DNA from: an uncultured Bacteroides sp.
GTDB taxonomy: Bacteria > Bacteroidota > Bacteroidia > Bacteroidales > Bacteroidaceae
Direction: 5' to 3'
Assembly: GCA_900555635.1 (NCBI GenBank)
Contig: USLU01000037.1
Span: forward strand, 1-50,607
DNA: 50,607 nt
Below, one piece after another: positions 1-8,092 of the stretch (positions are counted from its first letter, which is position 1; each line of letters begins with the position of its first letter). Made by a program: the position numbers and the translations under genes. The notes beneath the pieces were generated by a model. That model was not told the origin of the DNA. It did no database searches and saw nothing but the letters and a program-made list of their open reading frames with translations.

Positions 1-568
1 TTCCCCAAAAGCCGGCCGCCAGTCCGGCACCTGCACCCGCCGCCAAGAGTTGCTTCCTTTCTCCAGTCAGGACGTGCGTCCATCGAGATACCAAGCTTCC
101 CACATAAGAACCAATTTGTACGGAAGGACCTTCACGTCCTAAAGACAAGCCTGCCGAAAACGAAAGAATACCGCCTACGAATTTAGAGATCAGTTCTATG
201 AAAGGATGTTTGTAAGTGACTCGCCCGTTTATCACTCCGCGAGTTTGCGGAATACCTCCCCCTGTAATAAGAGGCATTTTCTTTATCAGCCAAGATACGA
301 AAATCAAGATTCCCCAAAAGAACAGAAATATAGGGATATGCCAGTACCATGCCGGACGTGACGAAAAGAACTCGCTGCGAAGATTAAATAAGTAGGAAAG
401 AAGGTAATGATAGGGCACAGCCACCAGTCCTGTCAGCAAGCCAACAATCATACTGACAAAATATAATCGGGCATCTACCAGTTTCAGTTTCCAGATATGC
501 CAGTCACGGACTGTCTTCCAGCCCTTGACTTTTGCCCAAAGATTTTTTGCTCTATTCCATAATTCCAT
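1..568 (-). CDS. CLC-type chloride channel / H+-Cl- antiporter, N-terminal part
   Basis: An open minus-strand frame starts with ATG at 568 and runs off the left edge, giving about 189 residues. The translation has hydrophobic helices and the CLC signature GREGPSVQIG, which lines the anion selectivity filter, after a GGGIPQ stretch typical of the CLC family. These proteins move chloride across the inner membrane, often in exchange for protons. The C-terminal half, including any CBS or TrkA-type regulatory domain, lies outside the window, so channel and antiporter cannot be told apart. A second ATG lies upstream at 558-560 in another register; the one at 568 is used because it keeps the frame open. 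The upstream neighbour is the DUF4250 gene, separated by a hairpin. Confidence 0.9.
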   Translation of the reverse strand, partial: MELWNRAKNLWAKVKGWKTVRDWHIWKLKLVDARLYFVSMIVGLLTGLVAVPYHYLLSYLFNLRSEFFSSRPAWYWHIPIFLFFWGILIFVSWLIKKMPLITGGGIPQTRGVINGRVTYKHPFIELISKFVGGILSFSAGLSLGREGPSVQIGSYVGSLVSRWTHVLTGERKQLLAAGAGAGLAAGFWG

Positions 569-571
569 AAT

Positions 572-624
572 AAAACAACTCCCATTACTTGCGTCTTACA
601 ACAACAAGAAACGGGAGTTGTTTT
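572..624 (-). terminator. Hairpin between the DUF4250 gene and the CLC gene
   Basis: A perfect 12-bp inverted repeat (572-583 against 613-624, AAAACAACTCCC type) encloses a 29-base loop. Read on the minus strand it follows the DUF4250 stop codon and its right arm ends in a U-rich run, so it can act as an intrinsic terminator. The CLC start codon lies only 4 bases beyond, so it could also reduce read-through into that gene. The loop is long for a classical terminator. Confidence 0.5.
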
Positions 625-639
625 ACACAGAAGCATTAT

Positions 640-816
640 TTACCAAAATCTGTTCTTTGCAGGATTATATTCAAATCCTACAGTCTTCAGTTTTCGTACA
701 ATGTCTTCTTTTTCTACATTCATATCCTCGCACAAAGCATCGAGCGAAGGATAAAAATCGCGTAGTTTCATGTTGATGAAGCTATATAGCATCATCGGCT
801 CTTCGGGTAGTTTCAT
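640..816 (-). CDS. DUF4250 domain small protein
   Basis: A 58-residue protein read directly from the minus strand, starting with MKLPEEPMMLYSFINMKLRD and ending in NPAKNRFW. This matches the DUF4250 family pattern: N-terminal LPxDPxML, then NxKLRDxYxSLDxLC, and a short C-terminal helix ending with an aromatic residue. The function is unknown; the fold is likely a small helical, possibly nucleic-acid-binding domain. A Bacteroides-type -7 box sits at 853-860 and a hairpin follows the stop. Full length for the family. Confidence 0.8.
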   Translation of the reverse strand: MKLPEEPMMLYSFINMKLRDFYPSLDALCEDMNVEKEDIVRKLKTVGFEYNPAKNRFW

Positions 817-852
817 CGTTCTAATCTTTTTAAATTAAACTAATACCGGGTG

Positions 853-860
853 CAAAAGTA
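853..860 (-). promoter_or_regulatory. Bacteroides -7 box for the DUF4250 gene
   Basis: TACTTTTG on the minus strand fits TAnnTTTG and lies 37 bases upstream of the start at 816. No exact TTTG is seen at the -33 position. Confidence 0.5.
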
Positions 861-936
861 CAATAAAAAACGAAAAGGATGCATATTTATGGTTTGAATA
901 TGTGCTTTGTTTACGCAAACGATTGTATAGCGGAGT

Positions 937-2484
937 TTACGGATTCTCCGTCTTTTCTATCTTCAATGCCACCTTTTCTATAATCTTGCTCAGCTCCGCT
1001 TCCAGTGGAATAACGTTGAAATCTTCCCAAAAACTTTCATCGTACTTAAAGTCTGTATCGGCTAAAATGGTATGTGTAGGTAGCCTTTCGGAGCGTGAAA
1101 AACGAGTTACGTTTTTATCATCAATCCTACAGGTTACCATTTCAAACCAAGTATGCAAAGCAGGATTACTAGCCAGCACGTGCTTTCTCCTCATTTTGAA
1201 ATAGATATCTCCACGAATATGATGAATATAGTAAGTCCCGTTCCATGGTTTATATGAAACGGTATATTTTATTTTTTGTGTAGTCAATCTGGTTTTATGC
1301 GCCTGACGAAGGACAAAAAGCCGGGTTGCCGCTTTTACATATTTAGGATGAATCTCAAACTGTGCCTGCAATAATGCACTGTTTTCCGAATCTATATAAA
1401 GTTCACCCCGGAATAACGGTTCTTTCACGCCCTGCTTCTGCTCGAAATAAACAATATTAGCAGTCCGGTTATCTACAGAAACGATATCACCGGATGTATA
1501 AGTATACAGTTCGCCACTGGTATCAAGTTCCAGAAAATCCGGAATACCTTTTATAATGTCCAATTGCAGGCAAGCCTCAACTCCTGATCTGAATTTAGCA
1601 ATCAAGCTGTCTGTTTTCTCACGGTTATCGATCTTACTCATTTTAAGTAATTTCACCTGATCGTTGGCATCAGACTCCAAAGCCGAGTTTTTATAAACCT
1701 TGAATACTGCTTCAGTCAGGCTTTGAAACTTATTCTTCAGCTGAACACCTTCTCTATAGAAAGTAGTCAGATAGACGGGAACGGAGGAATAATTCCTCTT
1801 TCTGTATTCCATCATTTCACGAATAAGCTTCTTTGGCTCTACCAGGCGGATAAGTACTTCTTGCAAGGGTATTACTTTGGGTTCAAGGCTGAGGGTATTG
1901 CTGCGCCCTTCTAATGCAGAGGCTTCAATGCTTTGCCCCACGTATCCCAAGTGCGAGAATACGAGTACGGCATTCTTCAAAGAATCGGGCAGATGTAACC
2001 TGAATTCACCGTTTTGATTCGTAATGTTACCAAGGGACGTGCCCAGCACCATGACTGATGCATTGGCAATAGGTTCCGCTGTTTCTTTATCCAGCAAATT
2101 ACCGGTAATAGTAGAATACATTGGCTGGGAAGGGACGGTTGCCCCTCCCCTTGCCCATGTTCTCTCTTCAGTGCGCGTAATTAATATATGATTACCTAAT
2201 ACCTTTAATTCTAAATTCCTGTTACCGGTTATTTCAAAAATAGCCTGCCGCACTGTACAGCTCTTTTTCCTGATATTTACCACAGAATCGTTGTTTATCA
2301 TATTACTGTCATAAATAAACAGATAACCGGATTGCTCCGATACTTTTCCCAATAAAGTGTAAATCGTCCCCCTCGTCCTGGGCAACTGAATGATGCGTTC
2401 CAGCACATCTCCTCCATCTGCTTTCGTAGGCACAACCATGAGAAGCAACTGCAATAGAAGTATGTAGAAACGACATTGTCTCAT
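937..2484 (-). CDS. STN plus CarboxypepD_reg-like envelope protein (barrel-less)
   Basis: 515 residues. Residues 1-22 form a signal peptide. Residues about 30-110 (LLGKVSEQSGYLFIYDS, then an STVRQA-like segment) resemble the Secretin/TonB N-terminal (STN) domain, followed at about 120-210 by a carboxypeptidase-regulatory-like beta sandwich (ITGNLLDKETAEPIANASV). The rest resembles the C-terminal region of the 420-residue protein at 4025-5287, including a FYRE motif and a final FWEDFNVIP stretch. It lacks the TonB-dependent barrel that normally follows STN and carboxypeptidase-like modules in SusC proteins. It follows the FecR anti-sigma gene by 27 bases, so it probably belongs to that regulon, perhaps as signal receiver or target. 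The exact function is unknown. Confidence 0.8.
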   Translation of the reverse strand: MRQCRFYILLLQLLLMVVPTKADGGDVLERIIQLPRTRGTIYTLLGKVSEQSGYLFIYDSNMINNDSVVNIRKKSCTVRQAIFEITGNRNLELKVLGNHILITRTEERTWARGGATVPSQPMYSTITGNLLDKETAEPIANASVMVLGTSLGNITNQNGEFRLHLPDSLKNAVLVFSHLGYVGQSIEASALEGRSNTLSLEPKVIPLQEVLIRLVEPKKLIREMMEYRKRNYSSVPVYLTTFYREGVQLKNKFQSLTEAVFKVYKNSALESDANDQVKLLKMSKIDNREKTDSLIAKFRSGVEACLQLDIIKGIPDFLELDTSGELYTYTSGDIVSVDNRTANIVYFEQKQGVKEPLFRGELYIDSENSALLQAQFEIHPKYVKAATRLFVLRQAHKTRLTTQKIKYTVSYKPWNGTYYIHHIRGDIYFKMRRKHVLASNPALHTWFEMVTCRIDDKNVTRFSRSERLPTHTILADTDFKYDESFWEDFNVIPLEAELSKIIEKVALKIEKTENP

Positions 2485-2511
2485 AAAAACCTCCTTACGT
2501 TTTCAGATTCA

Positions 2512-3354
2512 TCATTCAGATAATATCAGTTTATCACCCTCCCGGGTACATTTCAGATTGAAAGTCCAGCAAATAAGTTCGGCTACCGACTCGGGCGAGT
2601 TATCGGAAAATTCAACGGTCAAACGCCTTTTACCCAAAGCCGGAGAAAGCGTCTCAATCTGCCTACCGGACGATTCCATATTCACTACCCGCAACACATC
2701 TTCCAGACATTCATCCTTGAAACGTATATTTTTAGTATAGCGGTCAAAGTGACCGGAATATTTTGTCGTACTGATTTGCAGTCCATCGTTTTGCAAACTG
2801 ACGGTTTCACCGGCATTTACATACAAGGTTTGGCCGCCTTGTTTCAAGGATACTTTCACTTTGCCTCGCAGTACAGACAAACTAAAGGGATTCTTCTCAT
2901 TGCTACGGACATCGAAAGCCGTACCCAACACTTCCACCCGCACTTTCTCCGTATCGATCAAGAAAGTTTGTTCGGGCTTTTTGGCTACATCAAAGAAGGC
3001 TTCGCCTTGCAGGTTCACTTCCCGCTTGTGAGTATCAAAATGTTCGGGATATTGCAGAGTGCTTGCTTGTGCCAAATAGACAACGGAACCGTCTTCGAGG
3101 GTTTTAACCAATGTTGCCGCCTCCTGATTTTCCTGGATCACGAAGTTGCGGGTATCTGCATCCGGCTGCGACGTACTCCAAGGTGTGAGAGCAAAAAGTA
3201 CTCCCACAATCATAGCGGCAGCAACCGCCCCCCACCCAAGAATGTATCTACGTGGCTTACGCTTCCGGGGTTCAGCCAGCAGATTATCTTTCTCAAAACG
3301 GGCATATAGTCGTTCCCACGCTTCGTCTGTCTTTGTTTTCTTTTTTACTTCCAT
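2512..3354 (-). CDS. FecR-family anti-sigma factor
   Basis: 280 residues. The cytoplasmic N-terminus (about 1-37, rich in K and R) is followed by one transmembrane helix (about 38-60), then a periplasmic FecR domain with the segment NLQGEAFFDVAKKPEQTFLI and a C-terminal DUF4974/secretin-like region (FSDNSPESVAELIC). FecR proteins hold an ECF sigma factor at the membrane and release it when a TonB-linked receptor signals. The start codon at 3354 abuts the last base of the sigma gene, indicating translational coupling. The usual SusC-type receptor is not next to it; an STN-bearing protein without barrel is instead. Confidence 0.93.
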   Translation of the reverse strand: MEVKKKTKTDEAWERLYARFEKDNLLAEPRKRKPRRYILGWGAVAAAMIVGVLFALTPWSTSQPDADTRNFVIQENQEAATLVKTLEDGSVVYLAQASTLQYPEHFDTHKREVNLQGEAFFDVAKKPEQTFLIDTEKVRVEVLGTAFDVRSNEKNPFSLSVLRGKVKVSLKQGGQTLYVNAGETVSLQNDGLQISTTKYSGHFDRYTKNIRFKDECLEDVLRVVNMESSGRQIETLSPALGKRRLTVEFSDNSPESVAELICWTFNLKCTREGDKLILSE

Positions 3355-3905
3355 TATCTTGATTGAATATAATTATCTATTTCAACTCGCAAAGTACGCA
3401 GTACTTTAGTCATTTCCGCTTCCACTGTTTTCACGGATAAGGAAAGTGCCAAGGCAATTTCCGCATATTTCATGCCTTGCATGCGATGCATGATGAAGAT
3501 GCGCCTCCTACGGTCGGGCAACTTGTTGAGAGCTTGCTGAACAAGTGTCTGAAGTTCCTTGTACTCCATCTGCCAATGCGGGTCTATGGAGGCTTCCGAT
3601 TCTTTATCGGTCTGTACAGAGGTCTGGTAGCGCTCCTTCACCTCTTGATGCTCACAGTACTGAATAGCTTCATTCCGCACCGCCCGGTACAAATAGCTTT
3701 TGACGGATTGCAAGACCTGTAATTGTTCCCTATTTTTCCACAGGGTGTAAAACAGCTCTTCAACAATCTCCTCGGCCGACTCCGTATCTCCTGTAATACC
3801 CGCGGCATACCAGCAAAGAGGGGAATAGTAACGGCGGAAGACTTCTTCAAACGCCCGTATATCGCCCTCTTTAATTTTAGCAAGTATCATCAGTTCAGTC
3901 AGCAT
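3354..3905 (-). CDS. ECF RNA polymerase sigma factor, Bacteroides FecI-type
   Basis: 183 residues with sigma70 region 2 (FEEVFRRYYSPLCWYAAGIT, about 18-40, and SAEEIVEELFYTLWKNRE) and region 4 (LPDRRRRIFIMHRMQGMKYAEIA, about 128-150, with a helix-turn-helix ending SVKTVEAEM). Region 1 and region 3 are absent, as in ECF factors. It is the first gene of a sigma/FecR/STN-protein unit with its own -7 box at 3930-3937, only 25 bases from the start codon. The paralogous CarboxypepD protein gene lies just upstream on the same strand. Confidence 0.95.
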   Translation of the reverse strand: MLTELMILAKIKEGDIRAFEEVFRRYYSPLCWYAAGITGDTESAEEIVEELFYTLWKNREQLQVLQSVKSYLYRAVRNEAIQYCEHQEVKERYQTSVQTDKESEASIDPHWQMEYKELQTLVQQALNKLPDRRRRIFIMHRMQGMKYAEIALALSLSVKTVEAEMTKVLRTLRVEIDNYIQSR

Positions 3906-3929
3906 ACTCTTCAGGTTTTAGGATTTCTC

Positions 3930-3937
3930 CAAAGATA
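3930..3937 (-). promoter_or_regulatory. -7 box upstream of the ECF sigma gene
   Basis: TATCTTTG on the minus strand matches TAnnTTTG. It lies between the inverted repeat at 3946-4018 and the sigma start at 3905, so sigma-anti-sigma can be transcribed independently of the 420-residue gene upstream. Confidence 0.5.
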
Positions 3938-3945
3938 CGAAATGC

Positions 3946-4018
3946 AGTTGAGAGTTGAAAGTTGGGAGCTGAAAGTTTGCTGCGCTAGTATACCGCATGG
4001 TAACTTTCAACTCTCACT
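3946..4018. repeat. Intergenic inverted repeat with CCATGCGG loop core
   Basis: The left arm (GAGAGTTGAAAGTT at 3950-3963, with a second looser copy at 3966-3976) pairs with AACTTTCAACTCTC at 4002-4015. The loop contains TACCGCATGG at 3991-4000, whose complement CCATGCGGTA also appears in the hairpin at 21424-21502. It separates the stop of the 420-residue gene from the sigma promoter and could terminate or stabilise transcripts. Confidence 0.6.
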
Positions 4019-4024
4019 TTTCAC

Positions 4025-5287
4025 CTATTTCGCCTGTTTCTTCAATTTATCGACTGCATGCTCCAAAGATTCCGTAGGCTCAATGATGTTGTAGCTCTTC
4101 CAGAAATCTTCATTCCAATATTCGTCTACCAAGTCATAGAAGATTTGCTTCTGCTTGAAAGCGTTCTTATTGGATATATTGGAAAACTCATGCTCTTTCC
4201 GGTCAGTTACTACCATTTCGGCATAGGCGGTATAGCTGGATGAAAACAGTTTCTTTTTCCAGTCGCATTTAAAGCGGATCACATTCTGAATATAATTAAG
4301 ATAGGTCTTTGAATCCTGCTGCTTGTAAGTAACCAGATAAGAAACTTCCTGTGGGCGGAATCTCAACCCTAGAGGCTTTTTATGCAGGATGGCTTCCACA
4401 GCTTTCACCCGGTTTGCCATATCCAAGGAAAAATCGGCACGGGTGAAAGTTAATCTTTCACGGTCAATATAAAGTTTACCGATAAACAGGGCATACATCA
4501 GGCTGACACGAGGACGGAAACTAATAACATACTGCATACGGTTGTCCAGATTAACAGGCTCTTCCATACGGAATTCATAGTAATTCAAATTATCCATGCT
4601 GAGCAATGCATCGCCATTTTTCACAATATCCAGATAGAGAGCCAGGTTAGGGCCACCTACTACTTTTACGGCTAAAGTATCACTACCTTTTTGACTCAGG
4701 AGGCGACGCCCTTTCTGCAACTGTACCTTGTCCAGTTCAGGATCACGTTTATCGTATGGGGTCTTGTATACATCCATAACGGCTTCTGAAACGCTGATGT
4801 AACGACGACGTTTCTGCACGGTTTCACGATAAAAGGCAGTCAGCATATTCTCATCAGCAGCATAGTTTACAGGGATTTTCTTGATAGCTTCCTCTACGAT
4901 AGTACGTGGATTATTGCCATAGACTACAATTTCATGGAGAAGATTGGGAGCGGGAATCATCCAAATCGTCAAATCTTCGCGTTTGGCAAGTTCATCAAGA
5001 GAAAGATGAGTGTTGAGGTAACCGATGTGGGAGACTTCTACGCCCCGATATGCTTCGGCTTCGGTTACTTTCAGCGAAAATGTACCATCAGCGTTAGTCA
5101 CTGTACCGATATTAGTGCCGATAACGGATACGTTGACGTTTTCCAGTTTCTTCCGGCTATCCTTATTTTTCACGATACCGGTTATGATGAGATCGTTCAC
5201 AGCAACATCCTGTGCCAGCAACGGGGTGATATCTAAACATAAGAATGTGAACAAACACCCAAGCGTAATTCCTATCAAGTTTTTCAT
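4025..5287 (-). CDS. CarboxypepD_reg-like envelope protein, paralogue of the 515-residue protein
   Basis: 420 residues with a signal peptide (1-25, ending LLAQ), a carboxypeptidase-regulatory-like beta sandwich at about 32-120 (ITGIVKNKDSRKKLENVNVS, then GTVTNADGTFSLKV) and a long C-terminal region with AFYRETVQKRRRYISVSEA and a closing DEYWNEDFWKSYNII. The C-terminal region is shared with the protein at 937-2484, but this copy has no STN domain. It likely acts in the periplasm or at the outer membrane; the biochemical role is unknown. It is transcribed toward the ECF sigma gene with 119 bases between them, holding an inverted repeat. Confidence 0.8.
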   Translation of the reverse strand: MKNLIGITLGCLFTFLCLDITPLLAQDVAVNDLIITGIVKNKDSRKKLENVNVSVIGTNIGTVTNADGTFSLKVTEAEAYRGVEVSHIGYLNTHLSLDELAKREDLTIWMIPAPNLLHEIVVYGNNPRTIVEEAIKKIPVNYAADENMLTAFYRETVQKRRRYISVSEAVMDVYKTPYDKRDPELDKVQLQKGRRLLSQKGSDTLAVKVVGGPNLALYLDIVKNGDALLSMDNLNYYEFRMEEPVNLDNRMQYVISFRPRVSLMYALFIGKLYIDRERLTFTRADFSLDMANRVKAVEAILHKKPLGLRFRPQEVSYLVTYKQQDSKTYLNYIQNVIRFKCDWKKKLFSSSYTAYAEMVVTDRKEHEFSNISNKNAFKQKQIFYDLVDEYWNEDFWKSYNIIEPTESLEHAVDKLKKQAK

Positions 5288-5420
5288 AAGGCATGGTTTT
5301 TAAAGGGTTTCTATTATTAAGAGCGGTAAGGAAAAGAAAACCCTATGAAAATAAGGAGAAAAATGTATTATGAAGAATAAAAGTGACTGATATGAAGAAA
5401 ACAGATGTATTCTTGTCAGT

Positions 5421-5530
5421 TGTCAAACACTGGTGTTCCGTTTGTCAGACACTGGTGTGTATCGTGATAAAGACTTGTGTATATCGTGAGAAACACCAGT
5501 GTTTGACAAGAGAAACACTGGTGTCTGACA
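5421..5530. repeat. Five tandem 22-bp units with dyad symmetry
   Basis: Units begin at 5421, 5443, 5465, 5487 and 5509, exactly 22 bases apart. The core is quasi-palindromic (ACACTGGTGT or ACACCAGTGT). Units 1-2 carry TGTC on their left and units 4-5 carry GACA on their right, so the whole array is an inverted repeat: 5421-5436 is the exact reverse complement of 5493-5508. It lies between the helicase stop (5573) and the start of the 420-residue gene (5287). The sequence differs from the other 22-bp arrays in this window while the period is identical. Confidence 0.85.
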
Positions 5531-5572
5531 AAGGGGATGGAATTGATTGATTTAAAACGAGAAAGAAATGAA

Positions 5573-6841
5573 TTATTTCTTTGTTGCAGTTTTCGCCTGC
5601 CCCTGCTTCTTCCTTCTCCAAAAGTCGCCATTGGCTTTATTTCCTCGCCAAACTTTATTTTCTTTGGCTTTCGCTTTTATCTCTTCGGTTTTCGTAGCTT
5701 GGGCTTGTGAGCCGGCTTGGGTAACAAAAGGATGATCTTTTACAACGGGGATTTGAAGTCCGATAAGCTTCTGGATATCTTTCAGATAAGGCAGTTCTTC
5801 GGATTCGCAGAACGAGATGGCTATTCCTTCGTGCCCCGCACGTCCTGTACGCCCGATGCGGTGAACATACGTTTCGGGAATATTGGGGAGTTCGTAGTTG
5901 ATGACGTGCGAAAGTTGGTCGACATCAATACCGCGGGCAGCAATGTCCGTAGCAATGAGTACACGCAAAGCATGAGCCTTGAAGGCAGTCAAAGCACGCT
6001 GACGGGCATTCTGCGATTTATTGCCATGAATGGCTTCAGCAGGAATACCGTTCTTGTTCAGGATTCGCGTAATCTTATCCGCACCATGCTTGGTACGGGT
6101 AAAAATAAGAACCGATTCAATATCCGGTGCTTTCAGCAAATACAACAGCAGGTCTTTCTTCTCGGCCTTCTCTACAAAGTAAACAGATTGCCGGATGGTT
6201 TCTACAGTCGATGAAGCCGGAGTTACTTCCACCTTGCGGGGGCTGGAAAGTATAGTATTGGCCAGTTTCTCTATTTCGGGAGGCATGGTAGCGGAGAATA
6301 AGAGCGTTTGGCGCTTCTCCGGGATAAGTTTCAGCACACGCTTGATGTCGTGCACAAAACCCATATCAAGCATTCGGTCGGCCTCATCGAGAACGAAGTA
6401 TTCCAGACCTTTCAGGGAGATAAAACCCTGTGCTTGCAAGTCGAGCAATCGTCCGGGAGTGGCAATCAATATCTGTACACCACGTGTCAGGGCATCTACC
6501 TGAGGCTTTTGAGGCACTCCGCCAAAAATAACCGTATGTTTCAGACCTGTATAACGACCGTATTCCTCAAAGTTCTCACCAATCTGTATGGCAAGCTCAC
6601 GAGTCGGGGTAAGTATCAATGCCCGGATACCTTTTCTTTTATCCGATTTATAAAGTCTTTGAAGTATAGGAATGGAAAATGCTGCTGTCTTTCCTGTTCC
6701 GGTTTGTGCACATCCCAATAAATCATTTCCTTGTAACAGTATCGGGATTGCCTGTTCCTGGATGGTAGTAGGTATTTCGTAATTTACCTGATCGAGAGCC
6801 TTCAATATAGGCTCAATAAGTTCTAATTCTTTAAATGTCAT
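5573..6841 (-). CDS. DEAD-box ATP-dependent RNA helicase, RhlE-like
   Basis: 422 residues. The Q motif (residues about 1-28, FKELELIEPILKAL then TTIQEQAIP) precedes Walker A AQTGTGKT (about 45), PTRELA (about 82), TPGRLLD, the DEAD box in VLDEADRMLDMGF (about 150), SAT (about 184), and the C-terminal helicase motifs HRIGRTGRAGHEG. The tail (about 370-422) is rich in K and A, typical of RNA-binding extensions in the RhlE/RhlB group. These enzymes unwind RNA during ribosome assembly, decay or cold adaptation. Monocistronic with its own promoter (6890-6921). Confidence 0.95.
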   Translation of the reverse strand: MTFKELELIEPILKALDQVNYEIPTTIQEQAIPILLQGNDLLGCAQTGTGKTAAFSIPILQRLYKSDKRKGIRALILTPTRELAIQIGENFEEYGRYTGLKHTVIFGGVPQKPQVDALTRGVQILIATPGRLLDLQAQGFISLKGLEYFVLDEADRMLDMGFVHDIKRVLKLIPEKRQTLLFSATMPPEIEKLANTILSSPRKVEVTPASSTVETIRQSVYFVEKAEKKDLLLYLLKAPDIESVLIFTRTKHGADKITRILNKNGIPAEAIHGNKSQNARQRALTAFKAHALRVLIATDIAARGIDVDQLSHVINYELPNIPETYVHRIGRTGRAGHEGIAISFCESEELPYLKDIQKLIGLQIPVVKDHPFVTQAGSQAQATKTEEIKAKAKENKVWRGNKANGDFWRRKKQGQAKTATKK

Positions 6842-6889
6842 TCAATAATTATTCATAACCGCTGTTAGTACATCTAACTCTGGAAGGCA

Positions 6890-6921
6890 CAAAGGTACAG
6901 CTTCTTTTTAAGCCACACAAA
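6890..6921 (-). promoter_or_regulatory. Helicase promoter, -7 and -33 boxes
   Basis: On the minus strand, -7 box TACCTTTG (6890-6897) and -33 box TTTG (6918-6921) are separated by 20 bases, the spacing of the Bacteroides primary sigma factor. The start codon is 48 bases downstream. Confidence 0.65.
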
Positions 6922-6968
6922 TATTTTAATTTTGTTTCGGATAAATGAGTAGAAAAACAAGGAAATTA

Positions 6969-8051
6969 CTAATTGAACTGCCGGGGACTTCTTTGGCTCA
7001 GAATGACGTAGATGATTACCGGCGCCCCGATTACGGGAGTAACCGCATTCAATGGAATGATACCTGCTTCACCGGGCAACACACATATCAAATTGCAAAG
7101 TAACGCCACCGCACCTCCACTCAAGATGGTTACAGGCAGCAGGGAGTTATGATTGGCAGTTCCCAATATCATGCGTGCCACATGGGGCACAGCCAGACCG
7201 ATAAAGGATACGGGACCACAAAATGCGGTGGTTATGGCCGTCAGGAGTCCGGTAACTACTAAGAGCCAATTGCGCACGCGACGGATATTCACGCCCAGGT
7301 TTTCGGCATACCTATCGCCCAGCAACAAGGCATTTAAAGGCTTAATTAATAGTAAAGAGCCGAATAGACCCAATACGGTGACAAATGCAAAAGCCGGCAT
7401 CTGCTGCAAAGAAACACCGCCAAAGTTACCCATTCCCCAAATCATATACGATTGTACTCCTTCTGCCGTAGCAAAGAAATTCAGCAACGAAATAGCTGAC
7501 GAAGCAATATAACCTATCATGATACCCGTTATCAGCAACATGATATTGCTTTTTATCAAAGTGGAGAAGAATAGAATAAGTGCCATTATCAGCATGGCAC
7601 CGATAAATGCACCCGCCAGTACCGAGAAAAAGCCGGACAAGCTGAATGTACCTGCCGTAATACTACCGCCGAACAACAGCATAACCAAAGCCACTCCTAA
7701 GCTGGCACCCGAATTTATTCCCAAAATAGAAGGACCGGCCAATGGATTCTTGAAAGCAGTTTGCAACATCAATCCGCAAACAGCCAATGCACCGCCACAA
7801 AGCAATGCGGTCAGGGCTTGGGGCAGTCGGGATTCCAATAATATAAAGTTCCAACTTGCCTTCTCCCCTTCTCCACCCAGCAGAATGCGGAATACATCCG
7901 CCGGAGGAATCGATACCGATCCTACCAGCAGATTAGCAACAAAGAGTAGCAGAATAACTACTCCCAGGCCTGTTCCATATTTCCATCCTTTACCCCTCGT
8001 TCCCCTAAAGGGGTTGGAGAATACTCTTGTTTCAATATTCATAAAAGTCAT
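6969..8051 (-). CDS. btuC: BtuC-like FecCD-family ABC permease for cobalamin
   Basis: 360 residues with about nine to ten hydrophobic helices and FecCD signatures: GGALAVCGLMLQTAFKNPLA (about 80-100), GPSILGINSGASLG, and the C-terminal GPVSFIGLAVPHVARMILG that holds the ATPase-coupling helix. It forms the inner-membrane channel of the B12 importer with BtuF and a BtuD ATPase. It follows btuF by 24 bases in the riboswitch-led operon. The N-terminal stretch SNPFRGTRGKGWKYG is encoded by a GC-rich inverted repeat (7992-8017). Translation could also begin three codons later at MNIETRV. No btuD follows; the next gene is the helicase. Confidence 0.9.
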   Translation of the reverse strand: MTFMNIETRVFSNPFRGTRGKGWKYGTGLGVVILLLFVANLLVGSVSIPPADVFRILLGGEGEKASWNFILLESRLPQALTALLCGGALAVCGLMLQTAFKNPLAGPSILGINSGASLGVALVMLLFGGSITAGTFSLSGFFSVLAGAFIGAMLIMALILFFSTLIKSNIMLLITGIMIGYIASSAISLLNFFATAEGVQSYMIWGMGNFGGVSLQQMPAFAFVTVLGLFGSLLLIKPLNALLLGDRYAENLGVNIRRVRNWLLVVTGLLTAITTAFCGPVSFIGLAVPHVARMILGTANHNSLLPVTILSGGAVALLCNLICVLPGEAGIIPLNAVTPVIGAPVIIYVILSQRSPRQFN

Positions 8052-8092
8052 TGAGTGAACTATCCCCCTCCATCTTTAGGGGGTTCGGGGGG
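7992..8092. repeat. GC-rich inverted repeat spanning the btuF-btuC junction
   Basis: The copies at 7992-8017 and 8064-8092 share an ACCCCYCG / CCCCTAAAG pattern in opposite orientation. One lies inside the 5' end of btuC and one overlaps the 3' end of btuF, where it encodes the C-terminal residues NTPRTP. Runs of C and G are unlike the surrounding coding sequence. Confidence 0.6.

Noticed and set aside
2749..3309. 186-residue plus-strand frame
   Set aside because: It is antisense to the FecR gene, which has clear domains and operon context.
5421..5530. CRISPR array
   Set aside because: The 22-bp units follow each other without unique spacers and no cas genes are present.
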